64,000 bases of DNA from Candidatus Methanoplasma sp. GTDB lineage: Archaea > Thermoplasmatota > Thermoplasmata > Methanomassiliicoccales > Methanomethylophilaceae. The position numbers and the translations under genes are program-made. Shown one piece after another: positions 16,901 through 25,101 of this stretch. Every line of letters starts with the position of its first letter. Positions within the stretch are counted from its first letter, which is position 1. The notes under the pieces were generated by a model that did not search any database, was not told the origin of the DNA, and was given only the letters and a program-made list of their open reading frames with translations. The stretch is taken from contig JAIRPP010000013.1 in the NCBI GenBank assembly GCA_031256955.1, forward strand, positions 124,001-188,000, in the 5' to 3' direction.

Positions 16901-17826
16901 ACGATGATTTCATCTACGACATCGACAAGAATCTCTCGGACGGCGTGGGCATGGACAAGGGCGGGCACACCCTGACGGGATGGTCGAATTCCCTGAACGG
17001 GGCGAAGGCGTACGACCTCGGCCAGTCCGTGAGGAACCTGACCGCCGTAAATAACGACGTCAAGACCCTGTACCCTGTATGGACGCCGAAAACCTACATC
17101 GTGACGTTCTATAAGAACGACGGGACCACCGACGTCCATGCCACAGCTACCGTCTCCTATGGCTCTCCGGTGACGACGGCGCCAGCGAACCCGACCAGGA
17201 TGGGGTACGTCTTCGCCGGATGGTATCAGGAGGCCGGATGCGTAAGCGGGCATAACATCGGAAGCACCCAAGTTTACGCAGACACGCCCCTCTTCGCCAA
17301 ATGGGACCCGATAACGTACTCCCTGGAGTATCACGGAGACGCTCCCTCGGGGGCATCGACGACCACGGCCGGGAGCGTGCCGAGCGTGCCTTCGTGCACA
17401 TACGGCGCGTCGATGACGCTCGCGGGCGCCGGCGGCTTCACCCTGACGGGGTACACCCAGACGGGATGGGCGAAGACCCCGGGCGCGCTCGCGGCGGATT
17501 TCGCCTGCGGCGCGACGATCACGTCGGACCTCAAGTCCGGACAGGGCGAGACCGCGAACCTGTACGCCGTGTGGGCTCCGATAACCTATAAGGTGATCTA
17601 CAAAGCCAACTGGGGAATCCAGGAGGACGTTGTGGACTGGGTCGCCTTCGACCAGGACTATGACCTGAGGCCAGGCGCATTCACTGCACCTGAAGGAATG
17701 AGCTTTGTCGGATGGAACACCGAATCCGATCTGAGTGGTACTGACCTCAATCCACTCGCGACCGTTAAGAACCTCAAGGATGAACAGGACGAAGAGTACA
17801 CCCTCTACGCCGTGTGGGGACCATAA
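13944..17826 (+). CDS. InlB-repeat surface protein with a frame break at a G10 tract
   Basis: The start ATG 13944 opens a frame with a typical anchor: MKDTTETAATKKAVI, then the hydrophobic helix IAAALVLLVAGVAVVLFSI. As written, this frame stops at TGA 14109-14111 after 55 residues. The ectodomain lies one base out of frame from about 14062 to 17826 and holds 15 InlB/Listeria-Bacteroides repeats of about 70-90 residues, each ending in LYAVW or LYAKW, with the last one ending the protein. Removing one G from the run of ten at 14068-14077 joins the two parts into a 1293-residue protein. So the gene is phase-variable, recently broken, or misassembled. A hairpin terminator follows directly. Confidence 0.85.
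14068..14077 (+). repeat. Homopolymer of ten G between anchor and ectodomain
   Basis: Ten consecutive G follow GATTCGC. The run encodes the start of a Gly linker between the membrane helix and the first repeat. With nine G (or six, or twelve) the full protein is made; with ten it ends early. Confidence 0.9.
16328..16611 (+). repeat. Near-identical internal repeat, copy 1 (partner at 17303-17585)
   Basis: This stretch encodes repeat 10 of the surface protein (SLEYH ... LYAVWAP). Apart from a short variable stretch early in each copy, it reads almost base for base like the stretch at 17303-17585, which encodes repeat 14. The other repeats of the protein are far more diverged, so the pair must be recent or kept alike by gene conversion. 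Confidence 0.85.
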
Positions 17827-17832
17827 ACCAAC

Positions 17833-17867
17833 GAGCCCGCCCTTCGGGGCGGGCTCATCTTTTTTTT
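17833..17867 (+). terminator. Hairpin plus T-run terminator after the InlB-repeat gene
   Basis: A perfect 10-bp stem GAGCCCGCCC / GGGCGGGCTC (17833-17842 and 17847-17856) with a TTCG loop, followed by ATC and nine T. It starts 6 bases after the stop codon. Confidence 0.85.
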
Positions 17868-18000
17868 GCATCGCGCTCATTTCTGCGCCGATCCGCGCAT
17901 GGCGATCTGGGCGAGCCTCGGGTGCGCCGCGTCGGACGCCTTCCGGGAGCGCCCGCCTGAGATATCGGCGCGCACAGGGGCGATGTCTCCGCGGAGACCG

Positions 18001-18390
18001 TCACTTGGCTATCCATTGCGCCAGCGCCAGGGCGCACGCGCAGAGGGCCACGCTGAGGGCTATGTACGCCGAAGCCTCGATCGCCCTGCCGCCCTGGAGC
18101 ATGTCCACCGCCTCCATGGAGAACGCCGAGAACGTGGTGAACCCGCCGCACACCCCCACCTTGAGGAACAGGAGCAGGCGGGGGTCCATCCCAGCCTCCC
18201 TCCCGGCGACCGCGACCGTGATCCCCATCAGGAACGCGCCCGCGACGTTCACCGCCATGGTGCCCCACGGGAAGCCCCCGCCCCTCAGCGCGACCTGCCC
18301 GAAAAGATAGCGGCACACCGAGCCTATGGCCCCGCCCGCCCCCACCGCCAGGATGTTCAGGAGCACTGCGAGAGCCCCCTGGGCGGGCAT
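18001..18390 (-). CDS. crcB: Fluoride ion channel/exporter CrcB (Fluc)
   Basis: 129 aa with four membrane helices. The family hallmarks are present: GGAIGSVCRYL near residues 19-29, PWGTMAVNVAGAF in helix 2, and the pore motif GGFTTFSAFS near 81-90. Fluc proteins form dual-topology dimers and let cytoplasmic fluoride out. Only one crcB copy is seen here. No fluoride riboswitch was recognised in the leader. The length is normal. Confidence 0.93.
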   Translation of the reverse strand: MPAQGALAVLLNILAVGAGGAIGSVCRYLFGQVALRGGGFPWGTMAVNVAGAFLMGITVAVAGREAGMDPRLLLFLKVGVCGGFTTFSAFSMEAVDMLQGGRAIEASAYIALSVALCACALALAQWIAK

Positions 18391-18467
18391 GCGCCGGCCC
18401 CTGCTCCGATCAGGGCGGCCCGCGAGGCTGTCGAATCCATCATGGGCGCGATGAGAGGGAGGTTATT

Positions 18468-19889
18468 TCATATTTGCGCGCGGGTCTCCGCGGAGGATGG
18501 CCCGCCGCGCCCGGCGGGGCACCTGAGGACCCACCGCGGGCCGCCGGGGGTGGAGGCGCGCTCCGCTATGCCCGCGCGCTCCGCCCACCCTATGCTCTCC
18601 CGGACCTCCCTCAGGCTCAGGCACGCCTCCGCGGCTATGGCTTCGGCGCCGGCCCCGGGCCGCGCCGCCATGAGCCTGAGCACTTTCCTTTGAGCCTCGC
18701 TCTCCGCGAGCTCCCCCGCGGCCCTCTCCGCCAGCCCCCCGTCGCGGACGTACATGTCCGCGGCGGTGGTCTCCCTCAGGATCCTGTCGTTGTCGCGTAT
18801 GCGGAAGCACACCTCGAACCCGGTCTCCGTGATGCGGAACTCGGGCTCCGGCAGGCCGTCCTCCCTGCAGGCCGCCTTGATCTTCCCTATGCCGCGGCCC
18901 CACGCCTCGATCTGTCCCGAGCGGAAGAACGCGTTGGCGATCAGCGGGTTGTGGGGCGCGGACCTGTGCTCCCTCTGGAGGTCCAGGTCTGTGGTCCCCG
19001 GGGGGAGCCTCGCGTCGTTGAACACGTACACCCTGTCGCTGAAGACCTTGATCTGCACCGGGCTCCCCGTCTCGTACGAGCGGTGGACGACGGCGTTCAG
19101 GACCGCCTCCTTCAGGGCCTCGCGGGGCATGGGGTAGCGATCGATCCTCTGCATGCCGTCGTAGCAGATCAGCCCCTTGAAGTATTTCGTGTATATCGTA
19201 TCGATCACGCGGTCAGGTATGTTCAGGATCGGGCCGTTGATCTCGTCCTGGTACCTTATCTCGCATTCGCTCTCGAAGAAGCCTATCTTGACGTACGATC
19301 CCAGGCAGAAGCGCTCCGGATCCATATGGAACAGCAGCACCGCCGCCCTCGAGACCCTGCCCCCGTCCGCGAGCTTGAGCGACGAGAGCAGATCCGCGTC
19401 GCTCACGTCCACGTCCTCTCTCTTGAGCCTGCCGCTGCGGACCGCCTTCTCTCGGAAGACCGCGAACGCGTCGTGGTATATGTCTCCCGCGCTCACTCCC
19501 GGCACAGGCGCGGAATCCCACGTCTTGCCGTGTTTTCTAAGTATGAACTCGTCGAGCGCATGTCCTGTCAGCTCCTGCGTGGTCCCCCCGGAGCGCACAT
19601 AGTACCTTCCGCGATACGTGATCCCGTTGGGATGCGGGTGGACTTGGATGGCTATGTATGGAAGTCCGCCCTCGTGGCACAGGCTCACTTCGCATATTAT
19701 GCCCATCGTGGCCTTTATTTTATTGGGCAGCTCGTCCAGAAGCCTTCTAGGGTCGGAGACGCCTATGACTTCTCCGTCGTCGGTGCGGCCTATCTCCAAT
19801 CTCCCGCCCTGAGAGTTGGCGAAGCCGCATATCCCTTTGAGAAACTCGTCGCTCCATTTTTCTTTCCACTCGACGGTCTGATGCTCCAA
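18468..19889 (-). CDS. Schlafen AlbA_2 / ATP-binding / winged-helix regulator (COG2865), full length
   Basis: 473 aa. N-terminal AlbA_2 domain (residues 1-120; EWKEKWSDEFLKGICGFANS, then GGRLEIGRTDDG and YYVRSGGTTQEL). The middle carries a GHKL-like ATP-binding domain with LKEAVLNAVVHRSYE near 266-280 and the EAWGRGIGKI loop. A C-terminal helix-turn-helix part (ACLSLREVRESIGWAERAGI) ends in a disordered tail. This is the only complete, simple member of the family in the window and the reference for the altered copies at 2672, 30652 and 53241. Such proteins are predicted DNA-binding regulators. ATG 19889 aligns with the AlbA_2 start of relatives. Confidence 0.85.
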   Translation of the reverse strand: MEHQTVEWKEKWSDEFLKGICGFANSQGGRLEIGRTDDGEVIGVSDPRRLLDELPNKIKATMGIICEVSLCHEGGLPYIAIQVHPHPNGITYRGRYYVRSGGTTQELTGHALDEFILRKHGKTWDSAPVPGVSAGDIYHDAFAVFREKAVRSGRLKREDVDVSDADLLSSLKLADGGRVSRAAVLLFHMDPERFCLGSYVKIGFFESECEIRYQDEINGPILNIPDRVIDTIYTKYFKGLICYDGMQRIDRYPMPREALKEAVLNAVVHRSYETGSPVQIKVFSDRVYVFNDARLPPGTTDLDLQREHRSAPHNPLIANAFFRSGQIEAWGRGIGKIKAACREDGLPEPEFRITETGFEVCFRIRDNDRILRETTAADMYVRDGGLAERAAGELAESEAQRKVLRLMAARPGAGAEAIAAEACLSLREVRESIGWAERAGIAERASTPGGPRWVLRCPAGRGGPSSAETRAQI

Positions 19890-20009
19890 TTCGACTGCCT
19901 CCTTCGACGCGCTTCAACGGCGCACGCGCTTCTGTCGATCTGCATCCCTATCTATTTTTTCATAGATAAACCAAATCTCCGGGGGCGGGGGCTGTGCCTT
20001 CTGTCACGA

Positions 20010-20579
20010 TCACTTCACCCATCCGAGGATCCTCGCCTCCGGCCTCCGGCTCCCCCCGGCCTCGCCGTCCGGCCTGCCCAGGGTCATGCACGCCAGGTAC
20101 CTGCGGTCCGCGGGGGCGCCCAGCTCGGCCATGAGCCCGCGGTCCCCCCCTATGGCGGCCGCCAGGCCTATGTAGCACGTGCCGTACCCCATGGAGCGCG
20201 CCGCCAGCATCATGTTGCCTATGGCCAGAGCCCCGTCCTCCACGGGGGTGGCCGCGTCGGGGCGGGCGAAGACGAACACCACCGCGGGCGCGCCGTAGAA
20301 TATGTCCGAGGACGGGTCCGCCGCAAGGCTCCTGGCCATCGCGCCTATCCCGTCGGACGGGTCGGCGGACTCCGCCAGGAGCGACACCGCCCTCCGCCCG
20401 CACCTGCGTATGAACCCGGGGTCCTCCGCCACGGAGAACTCCAGCGCCTGGCGGTTCATCCCGGTGGCCGCGTGGAACCCCGCCCTTATTATCTCGCGCA
20501 CGTCCTCTTCCGGGACCCTGTCCGCCCTGTACCTCCTGACCGACGACCTGCCGTATATGCTCTCGAGCGTCTCGTTCAT
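20010..20579 (-). CDS. Nitroreductase family protein
   Basis: 189 aa FMN-dependent oxidoreductase. It begins with the classical SIYGRSSVRRYRADRVPEED, then IIRAGFHAATGMNRQALEF (FMN contact region), DGALAIGNMMLAARSMGYGTCYIG, and a C-terminal LACMTLGRPDGE. The start MNETLES at 20579 is chosen by family alignment and because a TATA-like TTTATAT lies about 25 bases upstream, which would make the mRNA leaderless. The substrate cannot be told from sequence. Confidence 0.9.
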   Translation of the reverse strand: MNETLESIYGRSSVRRYRADRVPEEDVREIIRAGFHAATGMNRQALEFSVAEDPGFIRRCGRRAVSLLAESADPSDGIGAMARSLAADPSSDIFYGAPAVVFVFARPDAATPVEDGALAIGNMMLAARSMGYGTCYIGLAAAIGGDRGLMAELGAPADRRYLACMTLGRPDGEAGGSRRPEARILGWVK

Positions 20580-20875
20580 GCCTGGAGGATCGCCCGGCCG
20601 AGATATAAAGCAGAGGACGGGCCGGATCCCGCCGCGGCGCGGCCACGAGTCGGAAAGAGTTAAGCAACTGGGAGCCGGATCGCGATCCAGGCGTAAGTCC
20701 GGGATAAGGGGCGTAAAAATCGCGCACCCCCCGGTCGCTCTCTTCTCCACTGTGCGCATCAGGCGCCTAGATCGTCTTTTTCATCGCATCCCGCGCCTCG
20801 GATCCCGCCCCTATGCGAACGCGAGGCGCTCCCGGCGAGAAAGATTATCTTGTGCCGCGCCCATGGCCCCTCGGA

Positions 20876-22435
20876 ATGAGGCTGGTGGAAATGGCGGACG
20901 ACGGGGCGCGGGCGCATCTGGAGCGCGCCTCCAGGTCCGAGAGGAGGGAGACCGGGCAGTTCTTCACGCCCCCGCACATAGCTCGGCTCATGGCGGGCGG
21001 GCTCGATGCGGGCTCGGACAGCGTCAGGATCCTGGACCCGGGCGCGGGCGCGGGAACGCTCGCCGCGGCCGCGCTGGAGAGGATCGCATCCGTCGGGCGC
21101 GCGCGTTCGGTGCACGCGGACCTGTTCGAGACCGACGCGGGCGTAATCCCCATCCTGCGCGAGAACATGGCCGCCGCCAGGGAGGCGATGGCGCTGTCCG
21201 GGATAGACTTCACGTTCGAAATCGCGCCCCTGGACTTCATATCGGGCAACAGGGCTAAGTGGTCGGGCGAGGAGGGCTTCGAGCCCTACGACATAGCGAT
21301 TTCCAATCCTCCGTACGTCAAGATAGGCGCGGGGTCGGAACAGGCCCGCGCCATGGAGTCCGTGGTCTTCGGACAGCCGAACCTGTACTGCCTCTTCATG
21401 GCCATGGCATCCAGGCTGCTGAGGGACGGGGGGGAGCTGTCGTTCATAGTCCCGCGGAGCTTCACCAGCGGGCTGTACTTCTCCAGATTCAGGAAGTGGT
21501 TCCTGAGCGAGATGAAGATCCGCTGGATGCACTCGTTCGAATCCAGGGATTCCGACTTCGCGTCGGACAGGGTGCTGCAGGAGACCATGATCGTCCGCGC
21601 CGCCAAGACCGGGGAGGCGCCCGCGCGGGTGGCCGTATCGGAGAGCGCGGGCGTGTCCTCGCCGGGGCCCGTTCGATCCATGCTCGTGGACTACGGCGTG
21701 TGCGTGTCCGGGGACGGGTTCATATTCATGCCGACCAGCGAATCCGATCTGGAGGCCATGTCCCTCGTGAACGGCTGGGGAGGCTCCCTCAGGAGCCGCG
21801 GGTACGCGCTCAGGACGGGGGGCGTGGTGGAATTCAGAGAGAGGGAGTGGCTCAGGGAAGAGGCGGGGGAGGGCACCGTCCCGCTGATCAGGGCGCGCGA
21901 TTTCAAGGGCGGGCGCATAGACGCGCCCGGACCCCGCGGGGGGAGGCCTGGGCATTTCGAGAGGCGCGCGGAGACCGAGCGCGTCATGCTCCCCAGGGGG
22001 AACTACGTGCTGGTCAAGCGCTTCGCGGCCAAGGAGGAGGCGCGGCGCCTGCAGTGCGCCATGCTCCCGGAGAGCTTCTTCGACGAACACGGCGGAGCGT
22101 GCGCGGAGAACCACGTGAACGTCCTGACGAAGATCGGGGGCGGCATGAGCGAGGACGAGATGAGGGGGCTGTACGTCCTGTTCGGCTCCTCGTACGCGGA
22201 CAGGTACTACAGGATGCTCAACGGGTCCACCCAGGTGAACGCCACCGAGTTCAACTCCATGCATGCGCCCCCGGCGGAGAAGATCGCCGAGTTCGGGGCC
22301 GCGTCCCGCGGATACCCGATGCTGGATGCGAGGGCGTGCGACGAGATAATAGACGAGTCCATGGGCGGGACGATGCCAAGAGAGAAGAAGGATGGGGTAA
22401 CATGGGAAAACTGGGTGAAGCCAAAGATATACTGA
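20876..22435 (+). CDS. Type II N6-adenine DNA methyltransferase (PstI/BsuBI-type)
   Basis: 519 aa from ATG 20876 (ATG 20891 is a close alternative). Motif X (TGQFFTPPHIA) lies near residues 27-37, the AdoMet loop DPGAGAG at 54-60, and the catalytic NPPY at 144-147, the order of gamma-class adenine methylases. The C-terminal half, the probable target recognition domain, has few landmarks. Its 3' end overlaps the start of a BsuBI/PstI-like nuclease gene by 34 bases, so the two form a restriction-modification unit. By analogy the target may be CTGCAG; this is inference. A TATA-like GATTATCTT lies about 30 bases upstream of the chosen start. Confidence 0.88.
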   Translation: MRLVEMADDGARAHLERASRSERRETGQFFTPPHIARLMAGGLDAGSDSVRILDPGAGAGTLAAAALERIASVGRARSVHADLFETDAGVIPILRENMAAAREAMALSGIDFTFEIAPLDFISGNRAKWSGEEGFEPYDIAISNPPYVKIGAGSEQARAMESVVFGQPNLYCLFMAMASRLLRDGGELSFIVPRSFTSGLYFSRFRKWFLSEMKIRWMHSFESRDSDFASDRVLQETMIVRAAKTGEAPARVAVSESAGVSSPGPVRSMLVDYGVCVSGDGFIFMPTSESDLEAMSLVNGWGGSLRSRGYALRTGGVVEFREREWLREEAGEGTVPLIRARDFKGGRIDAPGPRGGRPGHFERRAETERVMLPRGNYVLVKRFAAKEEARRLQCAMLPESFFDEHGGACAENHVNVLTKIGGGMSEDEMRGLYVLFGSSYADRYYRMLNGSTQVNATEFNSMHAPPAEKIAEFGAASRGYPMLDARACDEIIDESMGGTMPREKKDGVTWENWVKPKIY

Positions 22436-23334
22436 GATCCATAGGCATGCCCGAGAGGCAATGCAACGACCGGAGCGCGCACGTCCTGCTAGCTCTGTGC
22501 CACCTCGAAGAGAGCGACCCCTGGTCCTCCGCCCGGAGCGAGCTCATCGGAGTGACCGAGATCATGAAGACCATGGAGGTCAATTACGATGTCGTATACA
22601 TGCCGAACACACGCGAGGCTGTTAGAAAGGGTTCCATACACCAGTTCAGGGACGCGGGGGTGATCGAAGACAACGGAGAGGCTACCAACAGCCCCAATTA
22701 TAGATACGCCCTCACCCGGGAGATGCTGGCGCTCGTTTCATCATACGGCTCTTCAGAATGGAGAGGTGAATTGGAGAGGTTCCTGGACGGCAGAGAGACT
22801 TTGAAAGAGAGATACAGGCAGAAGAGGCTCTCGAAGCGCATACCTGTGAATGCGGGAGGCGCCTCGCTGGAGTTCGGCCCCGGGGCGCACAATCAGCTGC
22901 AGAAGGACGTGATCGAGGGGTTCGCGCCCGTTTTCGCCCCAGGGGCGATCCTGTTATATGTGGGCGACGCGGAGAGGAAGGATCTAGTGAGAAACGCGGA
23001 TGCGTTGGAGAGGCTGCATGTGAAGATCACCGATCACGATAAGCTGCCTGACGTGGTGCTGTATTCGGAAGAGCGGGGCTGGCTGTTCTTCGTGGAAGCC
23101 GTGGTGTCCTCTGGCGCGATGTCGAAGAAGCGCGTGGATGAGATCGAAAGGATGACCGCGGGATCCGAATGCGGAAAGATCTTCGTGACCGCGTTCCCGG
23201 ACAGGAAGACTTTCAAAGCGCACGCGGACGAGCTCGCATGGGAGACGGAGGTCTGGATAGCGGATGCCCCGGAACATCTGATCCATCTCGACGGGGAGCG
23301 GTTCCTAGGGCCGTATCGGCAGAATCGGGCCTGA
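22402..23334 (+). CDS. Type II restriction endonuclease, BsuBI/PstI family
   Basis: 310 aa, ATG 22402 preceded by ATGGGGTAAC. The N-terminal half is helical. The C-terminal half carries the family core: VFAPGAILLYVGD, LPDVVLYSEERGWLFFVEAV with the acidic catalytic residues, then SSGAMSKKRVDEIERM and KIFVTAFPDRKTFKAH. The enzyme should cut DNA left unmethylated by the neighbouring methylase. The gene overlaps the methylase in another frame by 34 bases, so nuclease synthesis is likely tied to methylase translation. Compared with PstI, where the two genes are divergent, the arrangement is tandem. tRNA-Ser lies 55 bases downstream on the other strand. Confidence 0.88.
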   Translation: MGKLGEAKDILRSIGMPERQCNDRSAHVLLALCHLEESDPWSSARSELIGVTEIMKTMEVNYDVVYMPNTREAVRKGSIHQFRDAGVIEDNGEATNSPNYRYALTREMLALVSSYGSSEWRGELERFLDGRETLKERYRQKRLSKRIPVNAGGASLEFGPGAHNQLQKDVIEGFAPVFAPGAILLYVGDAERKDLVRNADALERLHVKITDHDKLPDVVLYSEERGWLFFVEAVVSSGAMSKKRVDEIERMTAGSECGKIFVTAFPDRKTFKAHADELAWETEVWIADAPEHLIHLDGERFLGPYRQNRA

Positions 23335-23388
23335 GACTGCAAAGTCGGCGCATCGCCTGCAAGGCCATGGGGCATATGAAGCGGGATA

Positions 23389-23476
23389 TGGCGCGGAGGG
23401 GGAGATTCGAACTCCCGAGGCGGATCGCCACCGGTTTTCAAGACCGGCGCCGTGGGCCGGGCTTAGCTACCTCCGC
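23389..23476 (-). tRNA. tRNA-Ser (anticodon UGA)
   Basis: Read on the minus strand it starts GCGGAGG at 23476 and pairs with CCTCCGC. The anticodon stem CCGGT/ACCGG encloses the loop CTTGAAA with anticodon TGA. A long variable arm marks it as a class II tRNA, and the T arm contains GTTCGAATC. The discriminator is G and CCA appears to be encoded (23391-23389). All elements fit serine; no intron is seen. Confidence 0.93.
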
Positions 23477-23580
23477 TCAGACCTCAAACCCCGGATCCGT
23501 ATATAACTCAACCGACGGGATGGCGCGATCGCACATGCGTCGCATGCTCCTTTCGCAAATCCACTGTGCCCTCTTCGAAA

Positions 23581-23645
23581 GTTTTTCGACTATAACGGAA
23601 AAACTCTGCCTTACCGAGGAGTTTTTCGACTATAACGGAAAAACT
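23581..23645. repeat. Two 25-bp direct repeats, each an imperfect palindrome, with a 15-bp spacer
   Basis: The same 25-bp sequence occurs at 23581-23605 and 23621-23645. Each copy has arms GTTTTTC and GAAAAAC around GACTATAACG. They lie just beyond the stop codon of the BASS transporter and about 100 bases before the 5' end of tRNA-Ser. They may be operators, a termination signal or a recombination site. Confidence 0.8.
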
Positions 23646-23650
23646 TCGCC

Positions 23651-24601
23651 TCACGATCCGTTCGGGTCCGGGGCGCTCCCCGGCAGGGGCCCCCCGTCCG
23701 CGGGCCAGCGCTTGTTGAGGTAGTCTATTATCACCGCGAACCAGATCATCTCCGCCACTATGGCGGTCATCGCGGGGATGACCGCCTCCGACGCGTCCGC
23801 GAGGAGCACCATGCACAGCGACATCGCCAGCCCGCTGTTCCTCCAAACCGCCATGGACACGTAGATTATCCCCCTGGACCTGTCCGTCCCGCGCTTCTTG
23901 AAAACGCGAACCATCAGCAGGGTTGCCCCGAATATCCTGGCGATGTTCAGGGCGAACATCGCCAGCACCGCTCCCGGCTCGCTCAGGACGTACCCCCTGT
24001 TGTGCCCCAGGGAGAGCATGATCAGCAGGAATATCATGACGTTTATTATGGATACCTTGACCCTCCTGTCTATGTTCGCCCTGCCTATGGGCACGTTCAG
24101 CGCAAGGGGCACGGCGATGAACAGGACGACGTACTTGAATATCTGGAGCGGGCTCACCGCGTCGCCGATCAGGGCGAGCGTGACCAGAGGCGCCGTCGCC
24201 AGCGACAGGAGGTACACCGCGGTCATGCTGAGTATGCTCAGCCTGAGGTTCCCCCTGGCGAACAGGGATATGGTTATGGAGGACACGGCGCACGGCATGG
24301 CCGCCATGAGGGCCCACCCCTTCCATATGGGCGCGTCCCCCAGGAACAGGAGGCCGCACAGGACGCACATCCCCCCTCCCGCCGCGTAGCATACCAGGAC
24401 GGCCGCGGCGACGTCCCTCCCGCGGCCCTTCAGATCCGCCCTCTTGAAGGATACTCCGTCCATTGACAGGACCATCTGGACCATGAGCACCGCTATGACC
24501 ATCGTCGGCGTCTCCGGCCCGAGCGAGCCGAATATGAGGCCGCACGCGATCCCCAGCGCCACCCAGATCCTCACGTTTGCGAAGACCTCCGCGAGAGCCA
24601 T
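23651..24601 (-). CDS. Bile acid:sodium symporter (BASS) family transporter
   Basis: 316 aa with about nine membrane helices evenly spread through the protein. Family features are the conserved small-residue helices (MAAMPCAVSSITISLFARGN near 100-120), a Pro-rich re-entrant region (FIAVPLALNVPIG) and the late helix with AVWRNSGLAMSL near 250-261, which corresponds to the conserved crossover of BASS/ACR3 proteins. Transport of an organic acid or oxyanion coupled to sodium is likely; the substrate is unknown. The stop is 6 bases from the palindromic repeats at 23581-23645. ATG 24601 directly precedes the first helix region. Confidence 0.8.
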   Translation of the reverse strand: MALAEVFANVRIWVALGIACGLIFGSLGPETPTMVIAVLMVQMVLSMDGVSFKRADLKGRGRDVAAAVLVCYAAGGGMCVLCGLLFLGDAPIWKGWALMAAMPCAVSSITISLFARGNLRLSILSMTAVYLLSLATAPLVTLALIGDAVSPLQIFKYVVLFIAVPLALNVPIGRANIDRRVKVSIINVMIFLLIMLSLGHNRGYVLSEPGAVLAMFALNIARIFGATLLMVRVFKKRGTDRSRGIIYVSMAVWRNSGLAMSLCMVLLADASEAVIPAMTAIVAEMIWFAVIIDYLNKRWPADGGPLPGSAPDPNGS

Positions 24602-24740
24602 GGCCAGCCAACGCCAGCCATGTATTTACGCTTGCCTCAAAGCGGGCGGGCGAGAGCCCGCCGCTCTCGGAGCGCGCGTTCGATGCGCCGGGCCGCCGCG
24701 GGACCCGCGAGGCGCCGAACCGGGGGCTCGCGAACCGTCG

Positions 24741-24750
24741 CTTTTTAAAG
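24741..24750 (+). promoter_or_regulatory. TATA box of the candidate structured RNA
   Basis: CTTTTTAAAG lies about 25-30 bases before the region where paired stems begin. No open frame follows, which suggests it drives a non-coding RNA. Confidence 0.5.
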
Positions 24751-24774
24751 CGCTGAAAACGATCTCTCGATGCA

Positions 24775-25055
24775 TCGATATCGCATGAGCCAGTACGGGA
24801 GGCGTCGCATCATGGGAAGCCCGGGTCGCCGTGCTTTCAGGGTGTGGCGACCCGGACCGTGACGACAGGAGGTGGATGCCCTGGTATCCGTTCACCGTCG
24901 CAAAGACGGTCTGACCGTTAGGATACGCGTCGGGGCTATGTCGATTACCATCGACATAGACTGGCCGTAACTTGACGGAACGCATGGCTCCGCGTTACGG
25001 GCCCGGTCCTCTTTCAGAGGGCCGTCACCTCCCTTGGTCAGACTATTATTTTTTT
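24775..25055 (+). ncRNA. Candidate structured non-coding RNA of about 280 nt, family not recognised
   Basis: A gene-free stretch with a TATA box upstream and a T-run (25049-25055) at its end. It holds several stable stems. The outermost is GGGAGG 24797-24802 with CCTCCC 25028-25033. A perfect 10-bp stem joins 24821-24830 and 24846-24855. ACGGT/ACCGT forms a hairpin at 24906-24918. A perfect 10-bp stem joins 24936-24945 and 24950-24959 around TACC. GGTCCTC/GAGGGCC closes TTTCA at 25005-25023. CTTTCAG recurs in two hairpin loop regions. The closing long-range stem suggests one folded molecule. I looked for the conserved cores of RNase P RNA and SRP RNA and did not find them on either strand. 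Confidence 0.6.
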
Positions 25056-25101
25056 GATATATATCTCTGCCTGTCTCCGAGCCGGGGGCCCGCGGGCGCG
25101 C

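Noticed and set aside
18391-18480. Possible fluoride riboswitch before crcB
   Set aside because: The leader contains ATGATGG but not the rest of the conserved pattern (GG-GATG ... CGCC ... GATG-CT-CTAC), so it does not fit the known motif.
20580-23476. R-M genes as an element integrated at tRNA-Ser
   Set aside because: I found no second copy of the tRNA 3' end on the far side of the R-M genes and no integrase next to them.
23581-23645. CRISPR array of two repeats
   Set aside because: Only two repeats with a 15-bp spacer, no further copies and no cas genes nearby.
24775-25055. RNase P RNA or SRP RNA gene
   Set aside because: The GAGGAAAGTCC / ACAGAA core of RNase P and the GGAAGG-AGCAG element of SRP RNA were not found on either strand.
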